From Meconema thalassinum (Eukaryota > Arthropoda > Insecta > Orthoptera > Tettigoniidae), in contig OX336388.2 in assembly GCA_946902985.2 (NCBI GenBank), positions 135,667,846-135,731,845 on the forward strand: a stretch of DNA of 64,000 nt, given 5' to 3'. This document shows, piece after piece, positions 63,608 through 64,000 of the stretch. How positions within the stretch are numbered: position 1 is the stretch's first letter; every line of letters starts with the position of its first letter. The notes beneath the pieces were generated by a model. That model was given only the letters and a program-made list of their open reading frames with translations, was not told where the DNA came from and did no database searches. Both the position numbers and the translations under genes were made by a program.

Positions 63608-64000
63608 CTGTAACACAACGCAAGTATGATTCACCACCCTTCAATTGTTTTCATGGTGGGATTAGAGCCAAGCCAGTTCCGATGAGCCTCGCTGATGACA
63701 ATGAAGAACAGAAATGTCGGAATTGGAATTGGAACTGCTATTTCCGGTAACCTGGTATCTGATACGATGAGTATTGACATTCTCGTTTGGCCTGGTCAAA
63801 AGGTGTAACAGCACAGGGATACCGTTCATTCCATTGACTTAATCTGCTCATATTGGTCTCTAGAAGATGATAACGATTTAAAAATCAATTCCACAAGCTT
63901 TCCAGTACACCAGGCGTTCCTTTTTTCACAACCTGACTTTTCTAACAGTTTCAGATTTCAAGTTGCTAGTCTCTTCCTTATTGAGAAAAGCCATGTTAAC
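63608..64000 (-). other. Start of the preceding intron of the CRAL-TRIO gene
   Basis: The acceptor CAG ends at 63608. No further exon or repeat is recognised before the window edge. Confidence 0.6.

Overview
This is a eukaryotic, almost certainly insect, genomic window dominated by transposable elements. Three things point to an insect with a large, repeat-rich genome: several tRNA-derived SINE families, insect-type Ty3/gypsy, mariner, Helitron and P-like elements, and a host gene with a 14.7-kb intron. I cannot name the species from sequence alone; the SINE set suggests a polyneopteran-type genome, which is a guess.

Host gene. The only convincing host gene lies on the minus strand. An internal exon (63502-63607) and the terminal exon (48617-48768) encode the C-terminal end of a CRAL-TRIO (Sec14-like, alpha-tocopherol-transfer-protein-like) lipid-binding protein. 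Splice signals are canonical and the intron phases match. The rest of the gene is beyond the right edge. Its last intron (48769-63501) is packed with repeats.

Region 1-15.3 kb (downstream of the host gene). This holds two large fold-back elements (1-2229 and 3870-6242), nested SINEs with clear target-site duplications, several 3' ends of one LINE family that share a target site, and a non-autonomous Helitron-like element (12729-15316) built around a 164-bp tandem array.

Region 15.68-38.9 kb. One young Ty3/gypsy LTR retrotransposon has 878-bp LTRs and an ATAT target duplication. Its 1245-codon gag-protease ORF carries an embedded OTU-type cysteine protease domain, and an intact pol follows. 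Inside its roughly 5.8-kb 3' non-coding region sits a second young retrotransposon (28146-37106). That element has very long (2642-bp) LTRs, an intact gag and almost no pol: only an integrase-tail remnant survives, so it looks like a gag-only non-autonomous element.

Region 39-48.5 kb. This holds more SINEs, a fold-back mariner fragment, a pogo-like MITE interrupted by a tandem-repeat element, and a LINE interrupted by a SINE.

Intron region 48.8-63.5 kb. It has copies of two related tandem-repeat elements (Helentron/HINE-like architecture: sub-terminal inverted repeats, terminal hairpin, CA/TG microsatellite, about 293-bp minisatellite rich in YY1/Pho-like motifs). It also has a 4.55-kb terminal-inverted-repeat DNA transposon with a degenerate gene for a protein ending in a cysteine cluster. 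That transposon is interrupted by a P-element-like insertion with an 8-bp duplication and a THAP first exon. A piggyBac-type MITE here has its empty site preserved in a sister copy.
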